The notes beneath the pieces are model-generated. The model was given only the letters and a program-made list of their open reading frames with translations, was not told the DNA's origin and ran no database searches. Shown in pieces: positions 49,802 through 61,467 of a stretch of DNA of 64,000 nt. This DNA is from Streptomyces atroolivaceus (GTDB lineage: Bacteria > Actinomycetota > Actinomycetes > Streptomycetales > Streptomycetaceae), in NCBI RefSeq assembly GCF_000717025.1, contig NZ_JNXG01000015.1, positions 186,001-250,000 of the forward strand, read 5' to 3'. The position numbers were made by a program, and so were the translations under genes. The first letter of the stretch is position 1, and each line of letters starts with the position of its first letter.

Positions 49802-51667
49802 TCAGCGGCCGACCGCGTATCCCTGCATCCCACGGGGATTGGCGGCGGCGGACAGGACGCCGGTCTCCGGATCCCTGGCGACGGCGCACATCCGGCCCTC
49901 GGACCACGGGTCGCCCACCGTGACGTCGTGGCCCCGCCGGCGCAGCTCCGCGACGACCTCCGGGTGCATGCCCTCCTCGACGGTGACGCTGCCGGGGCGC
50001 ATCCCGCGCGGGAAGAACGAGCCCGGGAAGCTGTCGTTGTGCCAGTTCGGGGCGTCGATGGCGCCCTGGAGGTCGAGGCCGCCCCGGACCTCGGCGCGCA
50101 GCGCCACGGCGAGGAAGAAGTGCAGCTGCCACTGGTCCTGCTGGTCGCCGCCGGGGGTTCCGAAGGCCATGACGGGGACTCCGCCGCGCAGGGCGAGCGA
50201 CGGGGTCAGCGTGGTGCGCGGACGGCGGCCGGGGGTCAGTGTGTTCGGCAGGCCCTCGTCGAGCCAGGCCATCTGCAGCCGGGTCCCGAGCGGGAAGCCC
50301 AGCTCGGGCACGACCGGGTTGGACTGGAGCCAGCCGCCGCTGGGCGTGGCGGCGACCATGTTCCCCCAGCGGTCCACGATGTCGAGGTGGCAGGTGTCGC
50401 CGCGGGTCGCGCCGTCCCTGGCCACCGTCGGCTCGCCGGCACGGTCCGCGGTGGCCGTCGGCTCGCCCGCGCCCTCCTTCGCGACCGTCGGCTCGCCCGC
50501 TCCGGCGACCGGGATGCCCATGGCGTCGAAGCCCGCCTCGCCGGAGGCGACGGCGTCGGCGTGCGCGCTGAGGACCGGGGTGCGGCCCCCGGGGCTGCCG
50601 GGGCGCAGTTCGAGGGACGCGGTGTCCTTGATCAGGGCGCGGCGTTCGTCGTTGTACGGCCCCGAGAGCAGCGTGTCGAGCGGGACGTCCGTGGCGTCGC
50701 CGTACCAGGCCTCGCGGTCGGCCATGGCGAGCTTGCAGCCCTCGATGAGGAGGTGGACGTAGTCGGCCGAACCGTACGCCGGGAGCTCGGCGGGGAGGAG
50801 GGCGAGCTGCTGGAGGAACGCGGGGCCCTGGCTCCAGCCGGCTGCCTTGGCCAGCGTCCAGCCGTTCCACTCGTAGGTGGCGGGCGCCTCGTACGTCGCG
50901 GACCAGCCCGCCAGGTCGGCGGCGGTGAGGGTGCCGGTGTGGCGGGCACCGCTGGTGTCCATGGTGGGGACGGCGGCCTGGCGGACCAGTGCCTCGGCGA
51001 TGAATCCCGTGCGCCAGACGGCACGGGCGGCGTCGATCTGCGCGACGCGGTCCTCGCCGCCCTCCTCCTCGGCCTCCTCCACGAGGCGGCGCCAGGTGGC
51101 GGCCAGGGCCGGGTTGCGGAACAGCTTGCCGGGCTCGGGCGCCCTTCCGCCGGGGAGGTACACCTCGGCGGAGGACGGCCACTCGGTCTCGAACAGCTCG
51201 CGGACGGTCTCCACCGTCTGGCCGACGCGCTCGACGGGGGCGTGCCCGTCCTCGGCGTATCCGATCGCGTACCGCAGGACCTCGGCGAGGGTCTTGGTCC
51301 CGTGGTCACGCAGCAGCATCATCCAGGCGTCGAAGGCGCCCGGTACGGCTGCGGCGAGCGGACCCGTGCCGGGGACCAGGTCGAGTCCCAGCGAACGGTA
51401 GTGCGCGGCGGTGGCGCCCGCGGGGGCGGGGCCCTGGCCGCACAGGACCCGCACCTCGCCGTCCTTCGGCGCGAGGATCATCGGGACCTCGCCGGCCGGG
51501 CCGTTGAGGTGCGGTTCGACGACGTGGAGGACGAATCCGGCGGCGACGGCCGCGTCGTAGGCGTTGCCGCCGTCCTCCAGGACGGCCATCGCCGACTGCG
51601 AGGCGAGCCAGTGGGTGGAGGACACCATGCCGAAGGTGCCCTGGAGGGTGGGGCGGGTGGTGAACAC
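49802..51667 (-). CDS. gamma-glutamyltransferase-family Ntn hydrolase
   Basis: 621 residues from ATG 51667. No signal peptide is present, unlike the periplasmic or secreted GGTs of other bacteria. The large-subunit part opens HWLASQSAMAVLEDGGNAYD and AAVAAGFVLHVVEPHLNG; the self-cleavage Thr is in RGDTCHLDIVD (~430), followed by MVAATPSGGW. The substrate loop and FFLAVALRAEVRGG are present. Just before the Thr is a 10-residue repeat (AGEPTVAKEG and variants). It may hydrolyse gamma-glutamyl amides or act as an acylase. It lies 94 bases downstream of the peptide transporter on the same strand, suggesting joint use. Confidence 0.88.
   Translation of the reverse strand: MFTTRPTLQGTFGMVSSTHWLASQSAMAVLEDGGNAYDAAVAAGFVLHVVEPHLNGPAGEVPMILAPKDGEVRVLCGQGPAPAGATAAHYRSLGLDLVPGTGPLAAAVPGAFDAWMMLLRDHGTKTLAEVLRYAIGYAEDGHAPVERVGQTVETVRELFETEWPSSAEVYLPGGRAPEPGKLFRNPALAATWRRLVEEAEEEGGEDRVAQIDAARAVWRTGFIAEALVRQAAVPTMDTSGARHTGTLTAADLAGWSATYEAPATYEWNGWTLAKAAGWSQGPAFLQQLALLPAELPAYGSADYVHLLIEGCKLAMADREAWYGDATDVPLDTLLSGPYNDERRALIKDTASLELRPGSPGGRTPVLSAHADAVASGEAGFDAMGIPVAGAGEPTVAKEGAGEPTATADRAGEPTVARDGATRGDTCHLDIVDRWGNMVAATPSGGWLQSNPVVPELGFPLGTRLQMAWLDEGLPNTLTPGRRPRTTLTPSLALRGGVPVMAFGTPGGDQQDQWQLHFFLAVALRAEVRGGLDLQGAIDAPNWHNDSFPGSFFPRGMRPGSVTVEEGMHPEVVAELRRRGHDVTVGDPWSEGRMCAVARDPETGVLSAAANPRGMQGYAVGR
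50411..50500. repeat. 30-bp tandem repeat x3 in gamma-glutamyltransferase gene
   Basis: Units 50411-50440, 50441-50470 and 50471-50500 share cgtcggctcgccsgc and code for three 10-residue AGEPT-type units in the linker ahead of the catalytic Thr. The period keeps the reading frame. Confidence 0.88.
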
Positions 51668-51761
51668 GGGTGCGGCTCCTTGCTGCGGCGTGCTGATTTC
51701 TCTGGTTCCGTGGTGCGTTGCGGATCGTACGTACGGGAGACCTGTCCCGGACAGGGACGGG

Positions 51762-52799
51762 TCAGGCGGCCGCGTCCGGTGCGGTGCCGTCGTCGGTCAC
51801 GAGGTGGCAGGAGACCTGGCGCCCGCCGGGGATGTCGCGCAGGGCGGGGACCTCCGTGCGGCACCGGTCGACGGCGAGCGGGCAGCGGGTGTGGAAGCGG
51901 CAACCGGCGGGCGGGTCGAGCGGGCTCGGCAGTTCGCCGTGCAGCACGATGCGTTCCCGGGAGCGCTGGACGACCGGGTCGGGAACCGGCGCGGCGGAGA
52001 GCAGGGCCTGGGTGTAGGGGTGCTTGGGGGCGGCGAACAGCTCGGCGGTCGGCGCCTGTTCGACGATCTGCCCGAGGTACATCACGGCGATCCGGTCGGC
52101 GAGGAACTCGACGGCCGCCAGGTCATGGGTGATGAAGAGGCAGCCGAAGCCGCGGTCGCGCTGGAGGTCGGCCAGGAGGTTGAGCACGGACGCCTGGACC
52201 GAGACGTCGAGCGCCGAGGTCGGTTCGTCGGCCACGACCAGATCGGGGTCGCAGGACAGGGCCCGCGCGATCGAGATGCGCTGGCGCTGCCCGCCCGACA
52301 GCTCATGAGGGTGCCGGTCGGCGTGCTCGGGGCGCAGACCGACCTGGCCCAGCAGCTGCTCGACCCGTTCGCGTACGGCCGCTCCGCGGGCACGGCGGTG
52401 CAGCCGGATGGGCTCGGCGATGATCTGGCCGACGGTCATCCGCGGGTCGAGCGAGGACGAGGGGTCCTGGAAGACCAGGTGGAAGTCCTTGCGCAGGGGG
52501 CGCAGCGCCCGGCGGGAGAGGTGGCTGACGTCGGTGCCGTTGATGTGGACGGTGCCGGCGGTGGGTTCGTCGAGGCGTACGGCGCACCGGCCGACGGTCG
52601 ACTTGCCGCTGCCGGACTCGCCGACGAGGCCGACGACCTCACCACGGCCGATGGTGATCGAGACGCCGTCGACGGCCCGTACGGTGCCGCCGCCGGAGGC
52701 ACCGAAGTGCCGTTCCATGCCGTTGATCTCGAGCACCGGCGGCTGCGGGGCGTCGGTGTCGTCCTCGCGCGGTGCGGGGACGGCCTGTGCGGTGGTCAC
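51762..52799 (-). CDS. oligopeptide/dipeptide ABC transporter ATPase (DppF/OppF type)
   Basis: 345 residues from GTG 52799, overlapping the upstream ATPase stop (GTGA). Walker [11 protein letters not shown], signature [16 protein letters not shown], Walker [14 protein letters not shown]-loop FITHDLA. The C-terminal oligopeptide-transporter extension (~245-345) has the Cys-rich [15 protein letters not shown] that binds a [4Fe-4S] in relatives. Last gene of the transporter operon and directly upstream of the gamma-glutamyltransferase. Confidence 0.93.
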   Translation of the reverse strand: MTTAQAVPAPREDDTDAPQPPVLEINGMERHFGASGGGTVRAVDGVSITIGRGEVVGLVGESGSGKSTVGRCAVRLDEPTAGTVHINGTDVSHLSRRALRPLRKDFHLVFQDPSSSLDPRMTVGQIIAEPIRLHRRARGAAVRERVEQLLGQVGLRPEHADRHPHELSGGQRQRISIARALSCDPDLVVADEPTSALDVSVQASVLNLLADLQRDRGFGCLFITHDLAAVEFLADRIAVMYLGQIVEQAPTAELFAAPKHPYTQALLSAAPVPDPVVQRSRERIVLHGELPSPLDPPAGCRFHTRCPLAVDRCRTEVPALRDIPGGRQVSCHLVTDDGTAPDAAA

Positions 52800-53962
52800 T
52801 TTCCGGCCTCCTGGTCGGGTCGCGTTCCGGGGTCATCGGCCCGCGCGGGGGTTCGGGGGGCCTCGCGGCCGGCGGCGACCGGTGTCGGCTCACCGCTCAC
52901 GGCCGCCTCGCCGTCCGCGTACGGGTCGGCCGTCTCGCCGTCCGCGTACGGGTGCCAGCAGGCGGCCCGGTGCGGGGCGTCCGCTCCGGCCTCCCGGTCG
53001 ACGGCGCGGAACCCGGGCCGGCTGCCCGTGCACGTGTCGTCGGCGCGGGAGCAGCGGGGCGCGAACGTGCAGGCGTCGGGCTGGCTGTCCAGGCTCGGGA
53101 CCAGGCCGGGGATCTCGGGAAGCCGCCGCTTGCCCTCGCCGCCGGGACGCAGCACGGCGCCGAGCAGTCCGCGGGTGTAGGGGTGGCGGCCGGAGGCGAA
53201 CAGGTCGTACACCGGGGCCTGTTCGACGGCGCGGCCCGCGTACATCACCAGCACCCGGTCGGCGGCGTCGGCGACGACACCCAGGTCGTGCGTGACGAGG
53301 ACGATGGCGGTGCCGAGGCGTTCGCGCAGGGACTGGAGGACCTCGAGGATGCCCGCCTGCACGGTGACGTCCAGTGCGGTCGTCGGCTCGTCGGCGATGA
53401 GGACGGCAGGGTCGCAGGCCACCGCGATGGCGATCATGACGCGCTGCCGCATTCCGCCGGAGAGCTGGTGCGGGTACTCGTCGACGCGGCGTGCCGGCGC
53501 CGGGATCCCGACGAGTTCGAGGAGCTCCACGGCGCGCGCCCTGGCCTCCTTACGGCTCAGTCCCTGGTGTCGTCGCAGCACCTCGCCGATCTGCCGGCCG
53601 ATGGTGAGGACCGGGTTCAGGGAGGTCATGGGCTCCTGGAAGATCATCGCGATGTCCTTGCCGCGGACCTTCTGGAGCTCCTTCTCCGACGCGCCGACCA
53701 GCTCGCGTCCGGCGAGCCTGATCGAGCCGCCGATCCGGGCGGTCGGCGGCAGCAGCCCCATGGTGGCCATCGAGGTGACGGACTTGCCGCACCCCGACTC
53801 CCCCACCACGGCGAGGACCTCGCCGGGCGCCAGGTCGTAGGAGACCCCGTCGACCGCGTGCACGGTGCGGGTGTCGGAGCGGAAGGAGACCGACAGGTCG
53901 CGCACGCTGAGCACGGGTCCGGCCGGCGTCTTCCGCGCGGGTTCGGGAACGGTCTCGGTCAT
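52796..53962 (-). CDS. oligopeptide/dipeptide ABC transporter ATPase (DppD/OppD type)
   Basis: 388 residues from ATG 53962. Walker [11 protein letters not shown], signature [16 protein letters not shown], Walker [13 protein letters not shown]-loop LVTHDLG. The OppD C-terminal Cys block [15 protein letters not shown] is present. The last ~50 residues are a poorly conserved tail with a short repeat ([17 protein letters not shown]). GTGA and ATGA overlaps bind it to its neighbours. Confidence 0.93.
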   Translation of the reverse strand: MTETVPEPARKTPAGPVLSVRDLSVSFRSDTRTVHAVDGVSYDLAPGEVLAVVGESGCGKSVTSMATMGLLPPTARIGGSIRLAGRELVGASEKELQKVRGKDIAMIFQEPMTSLNPVLTIGRQIGEVLRRHQGLSRKEARARAVELLELVGIPAPARRVDEYPHQLSGGMRQRVMIAIAVACDPAVLIADEPTTALDVTVQAGILEVLQSLRERLGTAIVLVTHDLGVVADAADRVLVMYAGRAVEQAPVYDLFASGRHPYTRGLLGAVLRPGGEGKRRLPEIPGLVPSLDSQPDACTFAPRCSRADDTCTGSRPGFRAVDREAGADAPHRAACWHPYADGETADPYADGEAAVSGEPTPVAAGREAPRTPARADDPGTRPDQEAGK

Positions 53963-54846
53963 CGGGTTGCTCCTCGGGGGTCCAGGACGTCACGCAGCCC
54001 GTCGCCGAGCAGGTTGAAGGCGAGCGTCGCCGCGACGATCGCGAGGCCGGGGAAGACGGCGAGCCAGGGTGCGGGCGCCAGGAAGGACTGGGCGCCGGAG
54101 AGCATCACGCCGAGCGAGGGGTCCGGGGGCTGGACGCCGAGGCCGAGGAAGCTCAGCAGCGCCTCGCCGATGATCGCGGCGGGGATGCCCACGGTCGCCT
54201 GGACGATCAGGGCGGAGGTGGCGTTGGGCAGGATGTGCCGGAAGAGGACGGTGCCGTCCCCGCCGCCGTTGGCGACGGCCGCGGCGACGTAGTCGACGTG
54301 CTTGAGCCTCAGGGTCTCGGCCCGTGTGATCCGGATGACGGCGGGGATCTGCGAGATGCCGATGGCGATGGTCGCGTTGGTGAGCGACGGGCCGAGGATC
54401 GCGGCGAGTCCGACGGCGAGCACCAGGAACGGGAACGCCAGCATGGTGTCGGTGAGGCGGGACACCGCCGTGTCCGCGAACCGTCCGTAGTACCCGGCGA
54501 GCAGCCCCAGCGGTACGCCGACGAGGAAGGCCAGTACGACGGCGACGAGGCCGACCTGCATGGACGCGCGGGCGCCGTGGACGATGCGGGAGAGCTGGTC
54601 GCGGCCGAGGTCGTCCGTCCCGAGCCAGTGCGCGGCGCCGGGTTCGGCCAGTACGTTCCCGAAGTCCGGCTGCGACGGGTCGTACGGGGCGACGAGCGGG
54701 GCGAACAGGGCGGCCAGGACGAAGACCGCGGCGATGATCCCGCCGGTGAGCGCGAGCCGGTTCCTGCGCAGGGCGCGCAGCTTGCCGCCTGACTTCCGGA
54801 TGCTCGCCTTGCGTGGGGTGGTGGGCACTGTGGTCGCGGTGGTCAC
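53959..54846 (-). CDS. dipeptide ABC permease (DppC type)
   Basis: 295 residues from GTG 54846 (GTGA overlap with the other permease). Cytosolic N-tail, then LTGGIIAAVFVLAALFAPL; the OppC N-block HWLGTDDLGRDQLSRIVHGA; and the EAA loop LRLKHVDYVAAAVANGGG that meets the ATPases. Six helices. Confidence 0.93.
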   Translation of the reverse strand: MTTATTVPTTPRKASIRKSGGKLRALRRNRLALTGGIIAAVFVLAALFAPLVAPYDPSQPDFGNVLAEPGAAHWLGTDDLGRDQLSRIVHGARASMQVGLVAVVLAFLVGVPLGLLAGYYGRFADTAVSRLTDTMLAFPFLVLAVGLAAILGPSLTNATIAIGISQIPAVIRITRAETLRLKHVDYVAAAVANGGGDGTVLFRHILPNATSALIVQATVGIPAAIIGEALLSFLGLGVQPPDPSLGVMLSGAQSFLAPAPWLAVFPGLAIVAATLAFNLLGDGLRDVLDPRGATR

Positions 54847-55796
54847 CGGGCACCTCCGAGCCGGATGCGCGGGTCGATGACCGAATAGACCACGTCGACC
54901 AGCAGGTTGATGAGGATGTACGCGGCGGAGGTGCAGAGCACCACGGCCTGGAGTGTGGCGTAGTCGCGGGTGAAGACGGCGTCGATGGTGAGCTTGCCGA
55001 AGCCGGGGAGGACGAAGATCTGCTCCGTGACGACGGCGCCGGATATCAGGTGTCCGAGCTGGAGGCCGAGCACGGTCACCACCGTGACCAGCGAGTTGCG
55101 GAGCGCGTGCCCGCCGACGACGGAGCCCCGGGACAGTCCCTTGGCACGGGCGGTCCGCACGTAGTCGGCGGAGAGCGAGTCGAGCATCGCGGCCCGGGTC
55201 TGCCGCATCACGACGGCGGCGAGACCGGAGCCCAGCACGATCGCGGGCAGGACCATGCGGCGCAGGTTGTCGACGGGGTCGGTGCCGAAGGGTACGTAAC
55301 CGCTGGCGGCGAACACCGGGACGGCGATGGCGAATCCGAGAACGAGCACGATGCCGAGCCAGAAGGTCGGGATGGAGAGGCCGATCAGCGCGATGGCGTT
55401 GGCGAGCCACTCCTCCGGCTTCCCGCGCCGCACCGCGGCGACCACGCCGGCGCCGATGCCGAGGACGATCGCCAGGAGCAGGGAGAGCGCGGCCAGTTCC
55501 AGCGTGACGGGCAGGGCCTGCGCGATCGCGTCGGCGACGGGGAGTCCGGTACGGGACGAGGTGCCGAGGTCACCGGTCAGGGCGTGCCCGATGAACCGCC
55601 CGTACTGGATGACGACGTTGTCGTCGAGGCCGTAGCTCTCCCGGACGGCGGCGAGCGCCTCGGGGCTCCGCTCCTCGCCGGCCAGTGCGAGCGCCGGGTC
55701 GCCGGGCAGCGCCCGGATGCCGGCGAAGACGACGACGCTGACGAGGAAGAGGGTGATGAGGGACTGACGCAGGCGCGTCAGCAGGTACTTCGTCAT
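54843..55796 (-). CDS. dipeptide ABC permease (DppB type)
   Basis: 317 residues from ATG 55796, overlapping the binding-protein stop by 4 bases. MTKYLLTRLRQSLITLFLVS is the usual DppB first helix; the EAA loop is MLDSLSADYVRTARAKGLSR; the GAVVTEQIFVLPGFG block is family-typical. Six helices. Confidence 0.93.
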   Translation of the reverse strand: MTKYLLTRLRQSLITLFLVSVVVFAGIRALPGDPALALAGEERSPEALAAVRESYGLDDNVVIQYGRFIGHALTGDLGTSSRTGLPVADAIAQALPVTLELAALSLLLAIVLGIGAGVVAAVRRGKPEEWLANAIALIGLSIPTFWLGIVLVLGFAIAVPVFAASGYVPFGTDPVDNLRRMVLPAIVLGSGLAAVVMRQTRAAMLDSLSADYVRTARAKGLSRGSVVGGHALRNSLVTVVTVLGLQLGHLISGAVVTEQIFVLPGFGKLTIDAVFTRDYATLQAVVLCTSAAYILINLLVDVVYSVIDPRIRLGGAR

Positions 55797-57400
55797 CGGG
55801 TGTACCCCGCATTCTTGACCCGGACCAGTCCGTCGCCGTAGACGCGGATGCCCGCGACGTCCTTGCCGGCGACGACGTAGTTCTTCTGCCGGTAGAGGTA
55901 GACCAGCGCGTGTGCGTCCTGGACGCGCCGGGTGAGTTCGTCGTAGATCCTGGTGCGCCGTGCGGGGTCGGCGACGCTGCGGCCCTCGGCGATCAGCTTG
56001 TCGATCTCCGGGTCCCCGAGACCGTAGGCGTTCATGGCGCCGGCGGTCTTGAGGAAGTTGGAGACGTTGCCGTCCGGGTCGAGCCGGCCGGACCAGCCGC
56101 TGGTGAAGACGTCGTAGTCACCGGCGTCGGTCTCCGCGAGCATGGTGGCGTACTCGGTGGGACGCAGCGACAGCTCGAAGCCCGCCTCCTTGACCATGGC
56201 CTGGAGCACCTGTCCGACACGCCCCTGCTCAGGGGTGGTGGAGGTCTTCAGCTCGATCTTCACCGGGGTCTTCACCCCGGCCTCCTCCAGCAGCTCCTTC
56301 GCCCGGTCGACGTCGCGCCGGGGGCAGTCCTCCGGCTTCACCCCGGGGGCGATGGCGGACTGCGGGGAGATGGGGCCGCAGGCGGGCTCGTACATGCCCT
56401 GGAAGACGACCTTGTTGAGCAGGTCGCGGTCGATGGCGAGCTCGAAGGCCTCCCGGACGCGGACGTCCCGGGCGATCGGGGTGTCGATCTTCCCGGGCTT
56501 CTGCCCGAGTCCCTTCACGTTGCCGACGTTGAGGCCGATGCCCTGGTATCCGAGCGAGGGTGAGTTGAACAGCTGGAGTTCCGGCTCGGTCAGGGCGCTC
56601 CGTACGTCGACGGGGGCCATCTGGTCGCCGACCTGGAGGTCACCGGACCGCAGGTTGGCGAGCCTGACGTTGCCGTCGGGTATGGGCTTGTAGACCACGC
56701 CGTCCAGGTGCACCTGGTCGGCGTCGTAGTAGTTCGGGTCCTTCCTGAGCACGATCCGGTCGCCGCCGACGCGCTCGACGTAGCGGAAGGGGCCGACGCA
56801 GGAGGGGTGGTTGGTGAAGTTCTTCCCGTACTTCTCCAGCGCTGTCGGTGACATCACCATCCCGGCCCGGTCGGCGAGCACGCCGGTGAGCGGGACGTAG
56901 GCGTGGTCGAGGGTCAGGCGGACCGTGAGCGGTCCGGTGGCCTCGGCCTCGCTGACCGGGGCCAGTTCGGTCCCGCGCGCGGATCCGGGGAGATCGCGGT
57001 GGCGAAGCAGTGAGGTGACGACCGCGTCGGCGTCCAGCGGGGTCCCGTCACTGAACTTCACCCCGGGCCGCACCTGGACGGTGACCGTACGGCCGTCCGC
57101 CGAGGTGGTGGGGAGCGACGCGGCGAGCTGCGGCACCACTGTGCCGTCCTCGTCGATGTCGTAGAGCTTCTCGCACATGCTCGCGAAGACCGTGCGGCCT
57201 ACGAGGGTCTGCGCGAGGGTGGGGTCCAGTTTGTCCGGATCGGAGTTGAGAGCGACGGTGAGTGTCCCGCCGTCGCGTACGGACCGGTCATCGGTCATGC
57301 GCACACCACCGACTTCGGTCGCCGAGGACTGCAAGGACGCGCAGCCCGAGGTGAGGGACACCAACGCAACCGCCACCAGGGCAACCACTTTTCGGCGCAC
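55793..57400 (-). CDS. peptide-binding lipoprotein (SBP family 5)
   Basis: 535 residues from GTG 57400 (GGGAGG 9 bases upstream). Lipobox VALVSLTSGC, lipid Cys at ~20. GGTLTVALNSDPDKLDPTLA opens the family-5 solute-binding domain; VRPGVKFSDGTPLDADAVV and VREAFELAIDRDLLNKVVF are conserved blocks. It captures short peptides (or nickel-type ligands, less likely) for the DppBCDF complex. First gene of a five-gene operon with its own promoter at 57443-57472. Confidence 0.93.
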   Translation of the reverse strand: MRRKVVALVAVALVSLTSGCASLQSSATEVGGVRMTDDRSVRDGGTLTVALNSDPDKLDPTLAQTLVGRTVFASMCEKLYDIDEDGTVVPQLAASLPTTSADGRTVTVQVRPGVKFSDGTPLDADAVVTSLLRHRDLPGSARGTELAPVSEAEATGPLTVRLTLDHAYVPLTGVLADRAGMVMSPTALEKYGKNFTNHPSCVGPFRYVERVGGDRIVLRKDPNYYDADQVHLDGVVYKPIPDGNVRLANLRSGDLQVGDQMAPVDVRSALTEPELQLFNSPSLGYQGIGLNVGNVKGLGQKPGKIDTPIARDVRVREAFELAIDRDLLNKVVFQGMYEPACGPISPQSAIAPGVKPEDCPRRDVDRAKELLEEAGVKTPVKIELKTSTTPEQGRVGQVLQAMVKEAGFELSLRPTEYATMLAETDAGDYDVFTSGWSGRLDPDGNVSNFLKTAGAMNAYGLGDPEIDKLIAEGRSVADPARRTRIYDELTRRVQDAHALVYLYRQKNYVVAGKDVAGIRVYGDGLVRVKNAGYTR

Positions 57401-57926
57401 GGGGGCCTACCTCCCGCCAGGGGTGATCAAGGAATATCGCAGACCGTATTTCGCATACAGTCCGCAAGGCAAGGCCTCGGCCCACATAGCGGACAGGATT
57501 TACCTGACGATCGGATAACGGAGCACGCCCGGCCCGGCGCCCCGCCCGGGACGGCCGCCCTCCCGCCGGACACACGGCGGCCGCAGGGGTCCGTCGCGTC
57601 CCGCCTCTCACGGGCCCGCTGTCGTACACGAAAGCGGACCCGGCCACTCCGCCACCTCGGACCGGGCGCTCCGGAGCCGTGCCGGTCATCCTCGGCCGCG
57701 GGCAGGAGGTCCACCCGTCCGCTCCCGGCGGCCTCTGCTGCGAACGGAGCCGCTCCCGGTGGACGGCGGCCGGACGGGGCCGTCACCAGACAGCACCGGA
57801 AAGTGCTCGCGTTGATTTCACCGTTCCCCGAAATACTTTCTTCCGGCAGCCCGCCACGCCCCGGGAAGAGAACCCGGATCCCGCGCGCTAACGTTGAGGC
57901 GATTCACACCCAGCGGAGGCCAGACA
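57401..57926. other. 526-base divergent intergenic region
   Basis: Holds the peptide-transporter promoter on the minus strand (57443-57472). Towards the lipoate-ligase gene there is a candidate TTGATT (57812-57817), 16 bases, TACTTT (57834-57839), and a closer TAACGT (57889-57894). The middle, ~57520-57800, is GC-rich with no reliable ORF or structure. Confidence 0.55.
57443..57472 (-). promoter_or_regulatory. promoter of the peptide transporter operon
   Basis: Minus strand TTGCCT (57472-57467), 18-base spacer, TACGGT (57448-57443), 43 bases before the GTG. Good match to the housekeeping sigma consensus; no operator recognised. Confidence 0.62.
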
Positions 57927-58991
57927 ATGCACGGCGAATACAAGGTTCCTGGCGGCAAACTCGTCGTGGTCGACCTGGAGAATCAGGGAGGCGTCCTGCG
58001 CGATGTGCGGGTGGCGGGCGATTTCTTCCTGGAACCCGACGAGGCGATCACCGCGATCGACGAGGCCCTGGAGGGCGCCCCCGCCGACACGGACGCCGCC
58101 GGGCTGACCGCCCGCATCGAAGCGATGCTGCCCGAGGGCACCGTGATGTACGGGATCACCGCCGAAGGAGTCGCGGTGGCGGTCCGGCGCGCGCTCGCGC
58201 AGGCCACCGACTGGACCGACTACGACTGGCAGTTCATCCACGAGGGTCCGCAGTCCCCCGCACTGCACATGGCGCTCGACGAGGTGCTCACCGCCGAGGT
58301 CGCCGCCGGACGCCGGCCCCCGACGCTCCGCGTGTGGGAGTGGGGCGCCCCCGCCGTCATCATCGGCAGCTTCCAGTCGCTCCGCAACGAGGTGGACGCC
58401 GAGGGGGCCGCCCGCCACGGTGTCACGGTCGTACGCCGCATCTCAGGCGGAGGAGCCATGTTCGTGGAGGCCGGCAACACCATTACGTATTCCCTTTCGG
58501 TCCCCTCGTCCCTCGTCTCCGGGCTTTCTTTCGCCGACTCCTACGCATATCTCGACGCATGGGTCCTGGACGCCCTCGGCGACATGGGAATCAAGGCGTG
58601 GTATCAGCCGCTCAACGACATCGCGACGGACGTCGGGAAAATCGCCGGAGCCGCCCAGAAGCGCATGATCGGCCCGGGCGGTGGGCCGGGCGCGATCCTC
58701 CATCACGTCACGATGTCCTACGACATCGACGCCGGGAAGATGCTGGAGGTCCTCCGCATCGGCAAGGAGAAGATGTCCGACAAGGGCACCGCGTCCGCCA
58801 AGAAGCGCGTCGATCCGCTGCGCCGTCAGACCGGCCTGCCCCGGGAGGCGGTCATCGACCGCATGGTGCGGTCCTTCCACGACCGCTACGGACTCGCTTC
58901 CGGCAGCGTGTCCGGCGAGGAGCTGGCGCGTGCCGAGGAGCTGGCCGCCACGAAGTTCAGCAGTGCGGAGTGGACGGCGCGGGTGCCGTAG
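57927..58991 (+). CDS. lipoate-protein ligase A family protein with N-terminal accessory domain
   Basis: 354 residues, ATG 57927 after GCGGAGG. The first ~85 residues (MHGEYKVPGGKLVVVDLENQ) are the lipoate accessory domain, placed N-terminal as is usual in Actinobacteria but opposite to E. coli LplA. The catalytic domain has the lipoate-binding RRISGGGAMF (~182-191) and the ligase Lys in DVGKIAGAAQKR (~237). It attaches lipoate or octanoate to dehydrogenase E2 and GcvH proteins. Bordered downstream by a terminator. Confidence 0.9.
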   Translation: MHGEYKVPGGKLVVVDLENQGGVLRDVRVAGDFFLEPDEAITAIDEALEGAPADTDAAGLTARIEAMLPEGTVMYGITAEGVAVAVRRALAQATDWTDYDWQFIHEGPQSPALHMALDEVLTAEVAAGRRPPTLRVWEWGAPAVIIGSFQSLRNEVDAEGAARHGVTVVRRISGGGAMFVEAGNTITYSLSVPSSLVSGLSFADSYAYLDAWVLDALGDMGIKAWYQPLNDIATDVGKIAGAAQKRMIGPGGGPGAILHHVTMSYDIDAGKMLEVLRIGKEKMSDKGTASAKKRVDPLRRQTGLPREAVIDRMVRSFHDRYGLASGSVSGEELARAEELAATKFSSAEWTARVP

Positions 58992-58998
58992 GGCCGGG

Positions 58999-59042
58999 CC
59001 GGGGAGATTGACGCGTCGGACCGGGGAGACCGACGCGTCGGA
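58999..59042. repeat. 22-bp tandem duplication
   Basis: Two 22-bp copies (58999-59020 and 59021-59042) differing only at two bases (tt/cc), each with the palindrome GACGCGTC or near it, just past the lipoate-ligase stop. Confidence 0.85.
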
Positions 59043-59082
59043 CCGGGAGAGGCAGGTGGGCTGCCGAGCACAGGCCCCGCGC

Positions 59083-59123
59083 ACGACCGCCCCGGCGGGC
59101 GAAGTGCCTGCCGGGGCGGTCGT
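59083..59123. terminator. terminator between convergent lplA-like and idh genes
   Basis: ACGACCGCCCCGGC plus GGC (59083-59100), loop GAAGT, GCC with one bulged T, then GCCGGGGCGGTCGT (to 59123). A 17-bp stem with one bulge; can act on both strands. Confidence 0.9.
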
Positions 59124-59145
59124 ACGTGCGGTGTGCGGCCGGGGA

Positions 59146-61467
<2,322 letters not shown>

